Shown one piece after another: positions 46,136 to 56,119 of a DNA stretch of 64,000 nt. Positions within the stretch are counted from its first letter, which is position 1. The number at the start of each line of letters is the position of its first letter. The notes under the pieces are model-generated. The model had not been told where the DNA came from. It saw only the letters and a list, made by a program, of their open reading frames with translations, and made no database searches. This DNA is from Aeromonas encheleia (lineage in GTDB: Bacteria; Pseudomonadota; Gammaproteobacteria; Enterobacterales; Aeromonadaceae), in contig NZ_LR134376.1 of the NCBI RefSeq assembly GCF_900637545.1, positions 887,001-951,000 of the forward strand, read 5' to 3'. Both the position numbers and the translations under genes were made by a program.

Positions 46136-48742
46136 TTAGAACTTCTGGGCGTAGTCGAGGTAGTAGATGCGACCGTCGATGCTGTAGAGCTCATCGTCAT
46201 AGGTGAAGCCATCGCTCTCGAGGGACGGGCCCACGTTGAACATGTTCTTCACCCCGACCTGGATCTTGCCGTTCCAGGGCGCATCCACGCCGACGTTCAG
46301 GTTCCAGGTGGTCTGGGACGCGATGTGGCCGACTTCCTCACCGGTATCGGCGATGTAGTCCTGGCTCTGGGAATCGATGTAGTTCGCGCTCAGGTAGCTA
46401 TCCATGTTCCACCACTGGGGCACGTTGACACCGACACCGGAGCTGAAGCGGAACTGTGGCAGACCGTTCTGGCCAATCTTGTCGATGACGGGGCCACCGG
46501 CGTACAGACCTTCCTTGTAATCCAGGATGTAGGTGCCGCCCAGGTCATAACGGATGGTGGCGGAGGTCAGGTCGTAGCGGTAATCCAGCTTGAGATCCAG
46601 ACCGCTGGTGTTCAGATCCCCCAGGTTGACCATGGGGGCGATGGCACTACCTATCTTGCCCTGGCTGTTGCGGGTGATGCTGCTGGAGCTGCCGGTGTTC
46701 AGCTCGTCATAGATGAGGGACTGCAGGGAGTTCAGCTGGATCACGTCGGTGATCTTGATGGTGTAGTAGTCCAGGGAGAGGTTCAGGTCATCCACCGGGC
46801 TGTAGGCCACGCCGAAGTTCCAGGTGTCCGCGGTCTCTTCCTTCAGCTCCTCGTTGGCGGTGCGGGTGGTGGTGTACTGGCGGTTTGGGCAGTCCGCCGC
46901 GGAGATGCCATTGGCCTCGCAGTAGACATAGTCCTTGGCCCAGTCGGCCGACTCCGAGTCTGCCGAATAGAGATCGCTCAGGCTGGGGGCACGGAAGGAT
47001 CGGGACCAGGAGCCGCGCAGCATCAGGTTGTCCAGCGGCTGGTAACGCAGGCTCGCCTTGGGCGAGAAGGCGCTGCCGAAGTCGCTGTAGTCATCGAAGC
47101 GACCGGCCAGGTTCAGCTCGACCTGCTCGGTGATGGGCACCAGCGACTCGATGTAGGCGGCGGTGACATCGCGCACCCCACCGGAGGAGTTGCCAGCTGA
47201 ACCGATGATGTTGCCCGCTTCTGACTGGGCATCGTACTTGTCGGCATAGACCCAGTCGTTGTACTCGGCGCCCGCATACCAGCTGACCGGCCCGGACGGC
47301 AGCTCGCCCATGTCCCACTGTACGCCGGCGTACCACTGGTAGAAGTCCATGGTGGAGCGGCGGCTGACATCGGCAGACATCGCCTTGGTACTGGAGGCAT
47401 CAAACTCGCCCTTCACGAACTTGCCATCGGCGATGGCCTGCTGGGCGGCGGATTGCAGCACGTAACCTGTGCCGTTCTCCTTGTTGTCGGTCTTGGAGTA
47501 CATGTAACCGGCGTTCCACTGCATGTCACCCACGGACTCGGTAGTGACAGTGCCTTCGAAGCCGAGGTTCAGGCTGCCGGTCATGTCGGTGACATAGTTG
47601 TCACGGGGACCGACGTTGGTGAAGCGGTAGTAGGCGTAGGCGGCCTCACCCAGACCCTGGGTCGCGGCGGCATCCAGGCCGTTGTCGGTGAAGAACTGGG
47701 CATTCTTCGGGTTGGAGGGATCGATGGCGAAGGCTCCGGCGGCGGGGGCGAAGCGGCCGAAGCTCTCGACCCGGGAGCCGATGATCTGCGGCACGAAGTC
47801 GACGTTGTCGTTGATGTGGTAGCGACCGTTCACATACAGGGTGTCACGGCTGCGGGAGGCGGTGGTGGCCGCGACCTGACCGTAGTTGAAGTTACAGCCG
47901 TCCTCGAAGCCGACGAAGGGCTCCTTGCAACTGCCGTCGGCGTTGGTGGCACCCGCCAGCGGACCGTATTTCCAGATGGGATCGCCATTGGCGTCGAGGC
48001 CGGTGATCCCCTCCACGTTGCGGCCGTAGGGGCTGGGAGAATCGTTGCCCTGCTTGGCCAGATAATCGCGATCGCGGGCATAGATGACGTCTTTCTTGTC
48101 GTGCTCGTAGACCGCCATCAGCGAGCCTTTCTCGCCATTGACGCCGGCCACGACGGAGCCGCTGGCCTCATCGCCGCCCGGCTCGGTCGGTGAGCCGAGA
48201 CGGCCCTGGAAGGTCAGCCCCTCATAGCCCTCTTTCAGCACCACGTTGATGACACCGCCGATGGCGTCGGAGCCGTAAATGGCCGAGCCGCCATCCAGGT
48301 TGACTTCCACCCGCTCAACGGCCGCCATTGGGATGGTGTTCAGGTTGATGGAGGTACCGCCCATGGTGGGGGAGCCCGCCACCCGCTTGCCGTTCAGCAA
48401 GACCAGGGTGCGCTCTGAACCCAGGCCGCGCAGGCCGACGGTGGATTGGGACTGGAAGGAGCTGCCGGAAGCCGGGGAGACGCCACCAAAGGAGTTGTAG
48501 GAGGCCTGTTTGAGGTAATCGGCGACGGTCTGTTGACCGGATTGCTCGATTTTTGCCTTGGTCACGGAGACGACCGGGGTGGAGCCTTCCACATCGACTC
48601 GGGAGATCCGCGAGCCGGTGACCTTGATTTTCTGCAGTTTTTCGACGTTCTGGCCCTCTTCGGCCAGGACAGGGGTGGCCACAACTGCCGCGCTCGCCAA
48701 GGCAAACGCTACGGCAGCAGAGAGTCTGCTTTTCCTAAGCAT
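46136..48742 (-). CDS. TonB-dependent outer-membrane receptor
   Basis: 868 residues. Signal peptide (AFALASAAVVATPVLAE); possible TonB box region near KLQKIKVTGSRISRVDV; plug domain (VADYLKQASYNSFGG, GLRGLGSERTLVLLNGKRV, VNLDGGSAIYGSDAIGGVIN); a 22-strand barrel ending in the aromatic signature YYLDYAQKF. This receptor class (GSRI motif after a short signal) is often used for peptides or oligosaccharides rather than siderophores; the ligand is unknown. I see no obvious Fur box upstream. It leads the DUF3450-tonB2 series with an 104-base gap before ATG 46031 and faces a divergent peptide-type ABC importer. Confidence 0.93.
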   Translation of the reverse strand: MLRKSRLSAAVAFALASAAVVATPVLAEEGQNVEKLQKIKVTGSRISRVDVEGSTPVVSVTKAKIEQSGQQTVADYLKQASYNSFGGVSPASGSSFQSQSTVGLRGLGSERTLVLLNGKRVAGSPTMGGTSINLNTIPMAAVERVEVNLDGGSAIYGSDAIGGVINVVLKEGYEGLTFQGRLGSPTEPGGDEASGSVVAGVNGEKGSLMAVYEHDKKDVIYARDRDYLAKQGNDSPSPYGRNVEGITGLDANGDPIWKYGPLAGATNADGSCKEPFVGFEDGCNFNYGQVAATTASRSRDTLYVNGRYHINDNVDFVPQIIGSRVESFGRFAPAAGAFAIDPSNPKNAQFFTDNGLDAAATQGLGEAAYAYYRFTNVGPRDNYVTDMTGSLNLGFEGTVTTESVGDMQWNAGYMYSKTDNKENGTGYVLQSAAQQAIADGKFVKGEFDASSTKAMSADVSRRSTMDFYQWYAGVQWDMGELPSGPVSWYAGAEYNDWVYADKYDAQSEAGNIIGSAGNSSGGVRDVTAAYIESLVPITEQVELNLAGRFDDYSDFGSAFSPKASLRYQPLDNLMLRGSWSRSFRAPSLSDLYSADSESADWAKDYVYCEANGISAADCPNRQYTTTRTANEELKEETADTWNFGVAYSPVDDLNLSLDYYTIKITDVIQLNSLQSLIYDELNTGSSSSITRNSQGKIGSAIAPMVNLGDLNTSGLDLKLDYRYDLTSATIRYDLGGTYILDYKEGLYAGGPVIDKIGQNGLPQFRFSSGVGVNVPQWWNMDSYLSANYIDSQSQDYIADTGEEVGHIASQTTWNLNVGVDAPWNGKIQVGVKNMFNVGPSLESDGFTYDDELYSIDGRIYYLDYAQKF

Positions 48743-49480
48743 CGCTAGTATCCTTCCTGATTGTTTATTGTTTGCTTCCTTTACCGCCCTCGTTGGAGCG
48801 GTGCGTAAGGCTTATCAAGGTTTGATGATTGACGTCAAATGGAGCGGCCAGGATGGGGAAGAGACGGGGGATTAGAAGACTATGTAGGATTTCGGCATAT
48901 TTTTTGGCGTTTTATTCCGCAATAAATGCGAACAATAATGTAAAGATGTTGTTAATTTTGTCTTTTGCCATTTTATTGATTATTTTTGAACTTATCGATA
49001 AGTCGCCTGTCGTAATGTTCTTCATATCGCGTAATGACATTTTCTCAGTATTTAAATCTATATTTTGGCGTGAGGCAGTTTCTGTTCAGGTTTCGTTCTT
49101 GGGATATTTCCCTCTTCTTTTGTGGATAAAATGAAAACAGGGTGCGATTGATTTTATCTTTTTGTTTTTATTGGTTTTTTGTTTGATTTATACGACTGTT
49201 CAATTAATTTTTTAATATTTAAAAACAAGTTAAATGAGAATGCGTAGCAGTTTTTTATATGGAAGTTGGATTTTTTGGAAAAAAACATCAGTGAGTTATG
49301 CTGTTGACGTCACTGACCGTTGACCGGGTTAGTTCTACTTGATTTTTGTTGCAGAGCTTTTACAGTGACCGAGCGGGATTGACTGCCAATACCAGTCAAT
49401 TCAGTGAGTAATGCCAGGAAGGACAGGTCGGTCACCGGATGTGACTGACCATAAAAGAACAACAAGGACGAGGTTCCACC
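48743..49480. other. AT-rich intergenic region between TonB receptor and peptide ABC operon
   Basis: 738 bases without a convincing gene. The part from about 48880 to 49300 is strikingly AT-rich against the GC-rich surroundings. TTGACGTCA occurs twice (48829-48837 and 49304-49312). Perfect repeat ATTGACTG / CAGTCAAT at 49378-49400 and imperfect GGTCGGTCAC / GTGACTGACC at 49426-49450 lie just upstream of the ABC operon. A weak 101-codon frame (48829-49134) crosses it without ribosome binding site. Confidence 0.75.
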
Positions 49481-50506
49481 ATGCTGTCGTATTTCCTACG
49501 TCGGATGCTTTTGATCATCCCGACGTTTCTCGGTATCACCCTGCTCGTCTTCACCATCACCCGCTTCGTGCCGGGCGGCCCGGTCGAGCGCATGTTGCTG
49601 CAGGCGCAGGTATCACAGAACGAGACCGGCCGCTCCAGTGGCAGCAAGGGGGCGCAGGCGCTCTCCGATGAGCAGATCGAGGAGCTCAAGGCCTTTTACG
49701 GCCTCGACAAGCCCATGCTGATCGCTTACTGGGAGTGGCTGCAGAAGCTGGCGGTGCTGGATCTCGGGGAGTCGACCCGTTACTACGAGCCGGTGTGGGA
49801 TCTCATCAAGGACAGGCTACCGGTGACCGCCTTCTTCGGGCTGGCGACCTTCCTGCTGAGTTATGCCGTCTCCATCCCGCTCGGGGTGGCCAAGGCCCTC
49901 AGGCACAACAGCCGCTTCGATTCCTTGAGCTCCATGCTCATCTACATGGCCTATGCGCTGCCCGCCTACGTGGTGGGGATCTTCCTCATCACCGTCTTCG
50001 CGTTTCATCTGGAGTGGCTGCCCATGGGGGGCTTCCCGGGGGACGACTTCGACTCGATGGAGAGCAGTTGGGATCAGATCCGTACCGTCTTCGCTCACGC
50101 CCTGCTGCCACTCATCGCCTATGCCATCGGGGATTTCGCCATCCTCACCATGACCATGAAGAACAGCCTGATGGAGAACCTGTCGGCGGATTACGTGCGT
50201 ACCGCCGTGGCCAAGGGGCTGCCGTTTCGCAAGGCGGTCACCGACCACGCCATGCGCAACAGCCTGATCCCCATCGCGAGCCACCTGGGATCGGTGCTCA
50301 CCGTCTTCTTCGGGGGCTCCTTCCTCATCGAGACCATCTTCAACATCGACGGCATCGGCCTGCTCGGCTATGAGGCCATCGTCGAGCGGGATTACCCCAC
50401 CGTCATGGGCATCCTGGCCATCACCTCCATGCTGATGCTGGTGGGCAATATCGTCTCCGACATCTGCGTTGCCCTGGTCGATCCCCGCGTGCGCTTTGGA
50501 GACTGA
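49481..50506 (+). CDS. Peptide-type ABC transporter permease, OppB/YejB-like
   Basis: 341 residues. N-terminal helix YFLRRMLLIIPTFLGITLLVF with the RFVPGGPVERM motif characteristic of YejB-type permeases; five further helices; the EAA-type loop is NLSADYVRTAVAKGLPFRKAV. Inner-membrane subunit of a peptide or nickel-class importer. Start ATG 49481 preceded by AAGGACGAGG. First gene of a five-gene operon with the OppC-like gene 2 bases after its stop. Confidence 0.92.
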   Translation: MLSYFLRRMLLIIPTFLGITLLVFTITRFVPGGPVERMLLQAQVSQNETGRSSGSKGAQALSDEQIEELKAFYGLDKPMLIAYWEWLQKLAVLDLGESTRYYEPVWDLIKDRLPVTAFFGLATFLLSYAVSIPLGVAKALRHNSRFDSLSSMLIYMAYALPAYVVGIFLITVFAFHLEWLPMGGFPGDDFDSMESSWDQIRTVFAHALLPLIAYAIGDFAILTMTMKNSLMENLSADYVRTAVAKGLPFRKAVTDHAMRNSLIPIASHLGSVLTVFFGGSFLIETIFNIDGIGLLGYEAIVERDYPTVMGILAITSMLMLVGNIVSDICVALVDPRVRFGD

Positions 50507-50508
50507 GC

Positions 50509-51552
50509 ATGAACCTGAATCCGGTAACCCTGAAAAAACTCAAGCGCTTCAAGTCGATCAAGCGCGGCTACTACTCCTTTGTCATCTTTTCGGTCCTGGT
50601 GGTCATCTCCCTGCTGGCGGAGCTCCTGGTCAACAGCCGGGCCCTGGCGGTGAGCTATCAGGGAGAGATCTACTTTCCCACCTATGGCGACGTGATCCCG
50701 GGCCAGCACTTCGGGCTCGATTACGAGTACGAGACCAACTACCGCCAGTTGCAAGCCAAGCTTGCGCAAGAGGCCAAGGGGGACTGGGTGCTGCTGCCCC
50801 TGGTGCCCTGGAATCCCTATGAGCAGGACTTCAAGGAGGAGGCCTACCCGCCCTACGCCCCCAACCTGGCGGAGCGCCACTTCCTCGGCACCGACACCAG
50901 CGGTCGCGACGTGCTGGCACGCCTGGTCTACGGCTTTCGCATCGCCATCGGCTTTGCCTTCATCACCCTGGTGGCGAGCTATGTCATCGGGGTCAGCATC
51001 GGTTGCATGATGGGCTTTCTCGGCGGCCGGTTTGACCTTGTGTTGCAGCGTTTTATCGAGATCTGGTCTCAGGTGCCGTTTCTCTACGTCATCATGATCC
51101 TGGTGTCGCTGGCCAAGCCGAACTTCGGCCTGTTCGTGGGCATCAACGTGCTGTTCGGCTGGATGGGGATCACCTGGTACATGCGCACCCTCACCTACAA
51201 GGAGCGGGCGCGGGACTATGTGATGGCGGCGCGGGCGCAAGGGGCGACCACCCGGCGCATCATCTTCAACCATATCCTGCCCAATACCCTGATGATGATC
51301 GTCACCCTGGCGCCGTTCGCCGTGGTGGGCAATATCTCCACCCTGACGGCGCTGGACTATCTTGGCTTCGGCCTGGCGCCGCCAACCCCGAGCTGGGGGG
51401 AATTGCTCTCCCAGGGGATCAACAACCTGGATGCCATCTGGATCGTGAGCTCCGTGGTGGTGGCAGTGAGCCTGGTGCTGATCATGGTCTCCTTCATCGG
51501 CGAGGCGATCCGCGAGGCGTTCGATCCGCGCAAATTTACCCGTTATCAGTGA
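50509..51552 (+). CDS. Peptide-type ABC transporter permease, OppC/YejE-like
   Basis: 347 residues. N-terminal TM (SFVIFSVLVVISLLAELLVN), a long periplasmic insert (about 45-140, SYQGEIYFPTYGDVIPGQHF, typical of YejE-like proteins), FLGTDTSGRDVLARLVYGFR and five C-terminal helices with the coupling loop YKERARDYVMAARAQGATT. It pairs with the preceding permease. Confidence 0.92.
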   Translation: MNLNPVTLKKLKRFKSIKRGYYSFVIFSVLVVISLLAELLVNSRALAVSYQGEIYFPTYGDVIPGQHFGLDYEYETNYRQLQAKLAQEAKGDWVLLPLVPWNPYEQDFKEEAYPPYAPNLAERHFLGTDTSGRDVLARLVYGFRIAIGFAFITLVASYVIGVSIGCMMGFLGGRFDLVLQRFIEIWSQVPFLYVIMILVSLAKPNFGLFVGINVLFGWMGITWYMRTLTYKERARDYVMAARAQGATTRRIIFNHILPNTLMMIVTLAPFAVVGNISTLTALDYLGFGLAPPTPSWGELLSQGINNLDAIWIVSSVVVAVSLVLIMVSFIGEAIREAFDPRKFTRYQ

Positions 51553-51634
51553 CCCGGGGCACGCCTCATGGCCCTGGGTATCCAACCCTTAATTGAGACG
51601 CCCCCGGTGCAGGGGCCAGACTTGGAAGTCAAAC

Positions 51635-53452
51635 ATGAAAAATAAAATCAAATGGATAGGTGCGCTTTTTCTGCTGGTGAACGGATCCTGGGTGTGGGCC
51701 GCCAGCCTGCCTGCGGATCTCAAGTGGGAGACCAACGACACCGACCCCACCTTCGTCTCCCCCAAGGCGCTGCCCGGTGGCACTCTCAATCTCTTCATCG
51801 ACAGCTTTCCGCTGACGTTTCGCACCGTGGGGCCCGATTCCAACGGTTCGTTCCGCTCCTTCATCCAGGACAACCAGCTGAGGCTCATCAGCTTCCATCC
51901 CAACACTGGCAACCCCATCCCCTCGCTGGCGAGCGCCTGGGCCATCGCGCCGGACAGCCAGACCGTCTACTTCAAGCTGGACCCCCGCGCCAAATGGTCT
52001 GACGGCAAGCCGGTCACCGCCGACGACTACACCTTCGGCTACGAGATGATGCGCTCCAAGGACATCAAGGGCCCCTGGTTCAACAACTACTACACCACAG
52101 AGGTGGTGGCGGTGGAGAAGGTTGACGATCACACCATCCTGGTGAAGGCAGGCAGCCGCAAGGCCAGGCTGGACCTGCTCAACACCACGGAGCTGTGGCC
52201 CCAGCCGAAGCACTACTACAAGATGGGACCGAACTGGGTGAAGCAGTACAACTGGGCCCTGGTGCCGACCACGGGCCCCTATGTGATGAGCGAGGTGAAG
52301 AAGGGCAAGTCCATCACCTTCAGCAAGCAGCAGAACTGGTGGGCCCAGAACGATCGTTACAACCAGCACAGATTCAATATCGACCGCATCAAGGTGCAGG
52401 TGATCCGCGACCACAACATCGCGTTTCGCCACTTCCTGAAAGGGGAGCTGGACACTTTCGAGATGATCTTGCCCAACTGGTGGCATGAAAAAGCGGTCAC
52501 CCCGGAATACAAGAAGGGGTACGTGCAGAAGGTGATGGCGATGACCGACACCAAGCAGGGGGGGCAGGGGGTGCACCTCAATGTGGCCAATCCCAAGCTG
52601 GCGGACGTGAATGTGCGCCTCGGCATCCAGCACGCCATGAACCTGGACAAGATGATAGCGACCGTGCTGCACGGCGATTATGACAGGGCCACCACCTTTG
52701 GTTCGGGCTTTGGCGAATTCACTGACATCAAGCTGCCGGAGCGGGCCTATGACATCACCAAGGCGCGGGAGTACTTCGCCAGGGGCGGCTACAACAAGCC
52801 GGGGCCGGACGGCATCTTGCAAAACGACAAGGGGGAGCGGTTGACCCTTGCTCTCACCTACACCAGCCAAGAGCACTCCAAGCGGCTGACCGTACTCAAG
52901 GAAGAGGCCAAGAAGGCAGGCCTGGATCTGGAGCTCAACCTGGTGGATGGCGCCACCGGCTTCAAGGTGATGCTGGAGAAGAAGCACGAGGCAGCCTGGC
53001 TCGGCTGGGGTGGCGGTGGTCTCTACCCGCAATATTGGGAGTCGTTCCACTCGGCCAACGCCAACAAGCCGCAGACCAACAACCTGTTCAACGTGGCCGA
53101 CAAGGAGCTGGACGCCCTGATCGATGCCTACAACGTCGAGTTCGACATGACCAAGCGGGCCGAGATCTCCCGTCAGGTCCAGCAGCGCATCTATGATCTC
53201 GCCATCTTCGTGCCCGGGGTGCAGCTCAACTACGTGCGGGCCAGCAGCTGGCGTCATGTGATGCTGCCGGAGGTGCCCGCCACCCGTAACACACCGGATC
53301 TGCTCTATTGGCCCATGGATGGCTACCCCCACAGCAGTGGCGGCCTGCTCTGGATCGATCCCAAGGTGCAGGAAGAGACCCGTAAGGCCAAGGACGCGGG
53401 TGAAGCGCTTGCGCCCATCACCCTGATCGACAAGACCTATGCGCATCATTGA
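51635..53452 (+). CDS. Extracellular solute-binding protein, family 5 (YejA-like)
   Basis: 605 residues. Signal peptide (IGALFLLVNGSWVWAA). Family 5 landmarks: PGGTLNLFIDSFPLTFR, LASAWAIAPDSQTVYFKLDP, WSDGKPVTADDYTFGYEMM, TTGPYVMSEVKKGKS and VRLGIQHAMNLDKMI. The length and opening match YejA-type peptide-binding proteins, larger than OppA. ATG 51635 chosen because GGAAG and the signal peptide fit; the frame starts earlier. It is the third gene of the operon; the ligand is probably a peptide but not determinable. Confidence 0.9.
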   Translation: MKNKIKWIGALFLLVNGSWVWAASLPADLKWETNDTDPTFVSPKALPGGTLNLFIDSFPLTFRTVGPDSNGSFRSFIQDNQLRLISFHPNTGNPIPSLASAWAIAPDSQTVYFKLDPRAKWSDGKPVTADDYTFGYEMMRSKDIKGPWFNNYYTTEVVAVEKVDDHTILVKAGSRKARLDLLNTTELWPQPKHYYKMGPNWVKQYNWALVPTTGPYVMSEVKKGKSITFSKQQNWWAQNDRYNQHRFNIDRIKVQVIRDHNIAFRHFLKGELDTFEMILPNWWHEKAVTPEYKKGYVQKVMAMTDTKQGGQGVHLNVANPKLADVNVRLGIQHAMNLDKMIATVLHGDYDRATTFGSGFGEFTDIKLPERAYDITKAREYFARGGYNKPGPDGILQNDKGERLTLALTYTSQEHSKRLTVLKEEAKKAGLDLELNLVDGATGFKVMLEKKHEAAWLGWGGGGLYPQYWESFHSANANKPQTNNLFNVADKELDALIDAYNVEFDMTKRAEISRQVQQRIYDLAIFVPGVQLNYVRASSWRHVMLPEVPATRNTPDLLYWPMDGYPHSSGGLLWIDPKVQEETRKAKDAGEALAPITLIDKTYAHH

Positions 53453-53465
53453 GAAGGGGGAGGCG

Positions 53466-54517
<1,052 letters not shown>

Positions 54518-54521
<4 letters not shown>

Positions 54522-55519
54522 CTGCGTTGTTGTCTGTGCGGGATCTGAAGCAGCACTTCCAGCTCGGCGGTGGCTTCCTTCGCAAGAAATACACCGTCTA
54601 TGCGGTGGACGGCATCAGCTTCGATCTGAAGCAGGGCGAGACCCTGGGGCTGGTGGGAGAGTCGGGCTGCGGCAAGTCCACCCTGGGTCGCTCCCTGCTC
54701 AAGCTGTTTGAGCCGACGGCGGGCCAGATCAGCTTCGAGGGGCGGGACATCACCAAGTTGTCCGCCCGGGAGATGCGCTCCCTGCGCCAGGAGATGCAGA
54801 TCGTATTCCAGGATCCTGCAGAATCCCTCAACAGTCGCCACACGGTCGGCCAGATCCTGGAGGAGCCCTTCATCATCCACGGCAAAGGCAGCACTGAGCA
54901 GCGGCGCGAGTGGGTGCTGGAGCTGCTGGACAAGGTCGGTCTGCCGAAGAGTGCAGTGGATCGCTACCCCCACGAGTTTTCGGGGGGCCAGCGCCAGCGC
55001 ATCGGCATCGCCAGGGCCATCGCCCTCAAGCCCAAGCTGCTGGTGTGTGACGAGGCGGTGTCGGCGCTGGACGTGTCGGTGCAGTCCCAGATAGTCAACC
55101 TGCTGCTCAGCCTGCAGCGGGAGATGAACCTGGCCATCATCTTCATCGCCCACGATCTGTCGGTGGTAAAGCACATCTCGGATCGGATCGCCGTCATGTA
55201 TCTTGGTCGGATCGTCGAGCTGGCGGAGGCGCAGCAACTCTATCTGCACCCGCGCCACCCCTATACCCAGGCGCTCATCTCGGCTATTCCGGTGCCGGAT
55301 CCCCGCCGTCGCAACCAGCGTATCCTGCTGACCGGCGATGTGCCGTCCCCCATCTCGCCCCCCAGCGGCTGCCATTTTCACCAACGCTGCCCCTATGCCA
55401 CCGAGCTGTGTCACGGCACCTCGCCTGAGCTGCGGATCTGCGATGGTGTTGCCCATCAGGTGGCCTGTCATTTCCCCCTGCCGGTGACGGAGGCGGTGCC
55501 CTTGGGAAAGGCGATATGA
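54518..55519 (+). CDS. Peptide-type ABC transporter ATPase, OppF-like
   Basis: 333 residues. Walker A GESGCGKSTLGRSLL, signature FSGGQRQRIGIARAI, Walker B LLVCDEAVSALDVS, H-loop FIAHDLS and the C-terminal cysteine cluster (CHFHQRCPYATELC). The Walker B Glu is present (CDEAVS). Starts inside the preceding gene (ATGA overlap) with AAGGAG upstream. Last gene of the importer operon; I see no strong plus-strand terminator after it. Confidence 0.92.
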
Positions 55520-55564
55520 TGCCGGTGCCTGCATCGCAACCAGATGGCACGGGAGAGGAGAAAT

Positions 55565-55589
55565 AAAAAATGGGGCCCGTGGGCCCCAT
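55565..55589 (-). terminator. Terminator of the 39-residue gene transcript
   Basis: Stem ATGGGGCCC / GGGCCCCAT with a 2-base loop and a T6 run only when read on the minus strand. It may also slow plus-strand readthrough from the ABC operon. Confidence 0.7.
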
Positions 55590-55721
55590 CTTCATGGTTG
55601 TGGCGTTCAGGTTTGGCCGTGGAACATCTGGCCCGGGCAGGACAGCTCCCCTGAGGGGATGGCTGTTGTGTGGATTGCGTTATTTTGTAATTTTACTACT
55701 TTCTCTTCCGGCCAGACTCTA

Positions 55722-55841
55722 TCAGGCGCCATAACGGAAGTAATATTGACGGGTTGAAGGTGCATAGGTGTCTTTCTCTTCTGCGCCCTTCTTGCTGGTT
55801 GCACCCTTAAGGTGGAACAGTACTGCCAGATTCTCAAACAT
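55722..55841 (-). CDS. Very small protein, 39 residues, unknown
   Basis: ATG 55841 with a good GAGGTGA site 5-7 bases upstream; reads MFENLAVLFHLKGATSKKGA and ends TRQYYFRYGA. Amphipathic N-terminal segment, charged middle, aromatic C-terminus. A minus-strand terminator lies 130 bases downstream, and a perfect CRP-type palindrome sits 37-52 bases upstream of the ATG. A competing frame (GTG 55849 to 55607, 80 codons) has an unusual composition and no better start. Family not recognised; coding status is a prediction. Confidence 0.6.
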   Translation of the reverse strand: MFENLAVLFHLKGATSKKGAEEKDTYAPSTRQYYFRYGA

Positions 55842-56071
55842 ATATTCACCTCATCGCTCTGTTATCTCATTGTTGTATGTGACATGGGTCACAATTCGAT
55901 CCTATGGCCTAATGTGAGCTGGATCAACTTTTTGTGTAGTAAATTTACATAACTCATGGAAAGGGTTTTCAAATCCAGCGCCGCTTATGGAGACGGTTTC
56001 ATGGAGCCGGGAGCGGTTGTCGTGGGGTATGAGAGGCGAGATTGAGGCGGGGGATGAGGAGAAGGAGGCAA
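55842..56071. other. Regulatory/intergenic region between the 39-residue gene and pepD terminator
   Basis: AT-rich near 55860-55970, holding the CRP-type site(s) and a GTAAATTTAC palindrome (55939-55948). A 30-codon plus-strand frame from 55956 lacks supporting signals. Confidence 0.5.
55878..55893. promoter_or_regulatory. Perfect CRP-type palindrome, with a second weaker copy
   Basis: TGTGA-catggg-TCACA, an exact match to both CRP half-sites. A second, weaker copy TGTGA-gctgga-TCAAC lies at 55913-55928, 35 bases centre to centre. Which promoter they serve is not certain: the centre is only 44 bases upstream of the minus-strand ATG 55841. Confidence 0.65.
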
Positions 56072-56098
56072 TAAAATGCCCCGCACCGGGCGGGGCAT
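56072..56098 (-). terminator. pepD terminator
   Basis: Stem ATGCCCCGC / GCGGGGCAT; followed by TTTTATT on the minus strand. Confidence 0.85.
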
Positions 56099-56119
56099 GA
56101 ATGGCTGCGATGATGCGCC

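Noticed and set aside
48743..48830. Fur box or vitamin B12 riboswitch upstream of the TonB receptor
   Set aside because: Looked for GATAATGATAATCATTATC-like and B12-box sequence; neither is present.
48829..49134. 101-codon hydrophobic frame in the AT-rich island
   Set aside because: No ribosome binding site at its ATG and composition follows local AT content; kept only as part of a finding.
55607..55849. 80-codon minus-strand frame starting at GTG 55849
   Set aside because: The overlapping 39-codon frame has the better-placed ATG and ribosome binding site, and more protein-like composition; not excluded completely.
55956..56045. 30-codon plus-strand frame downstream of the CRP-type sites
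   Set aside because: No ribosome binding site and no terminator; composition unremarkable.
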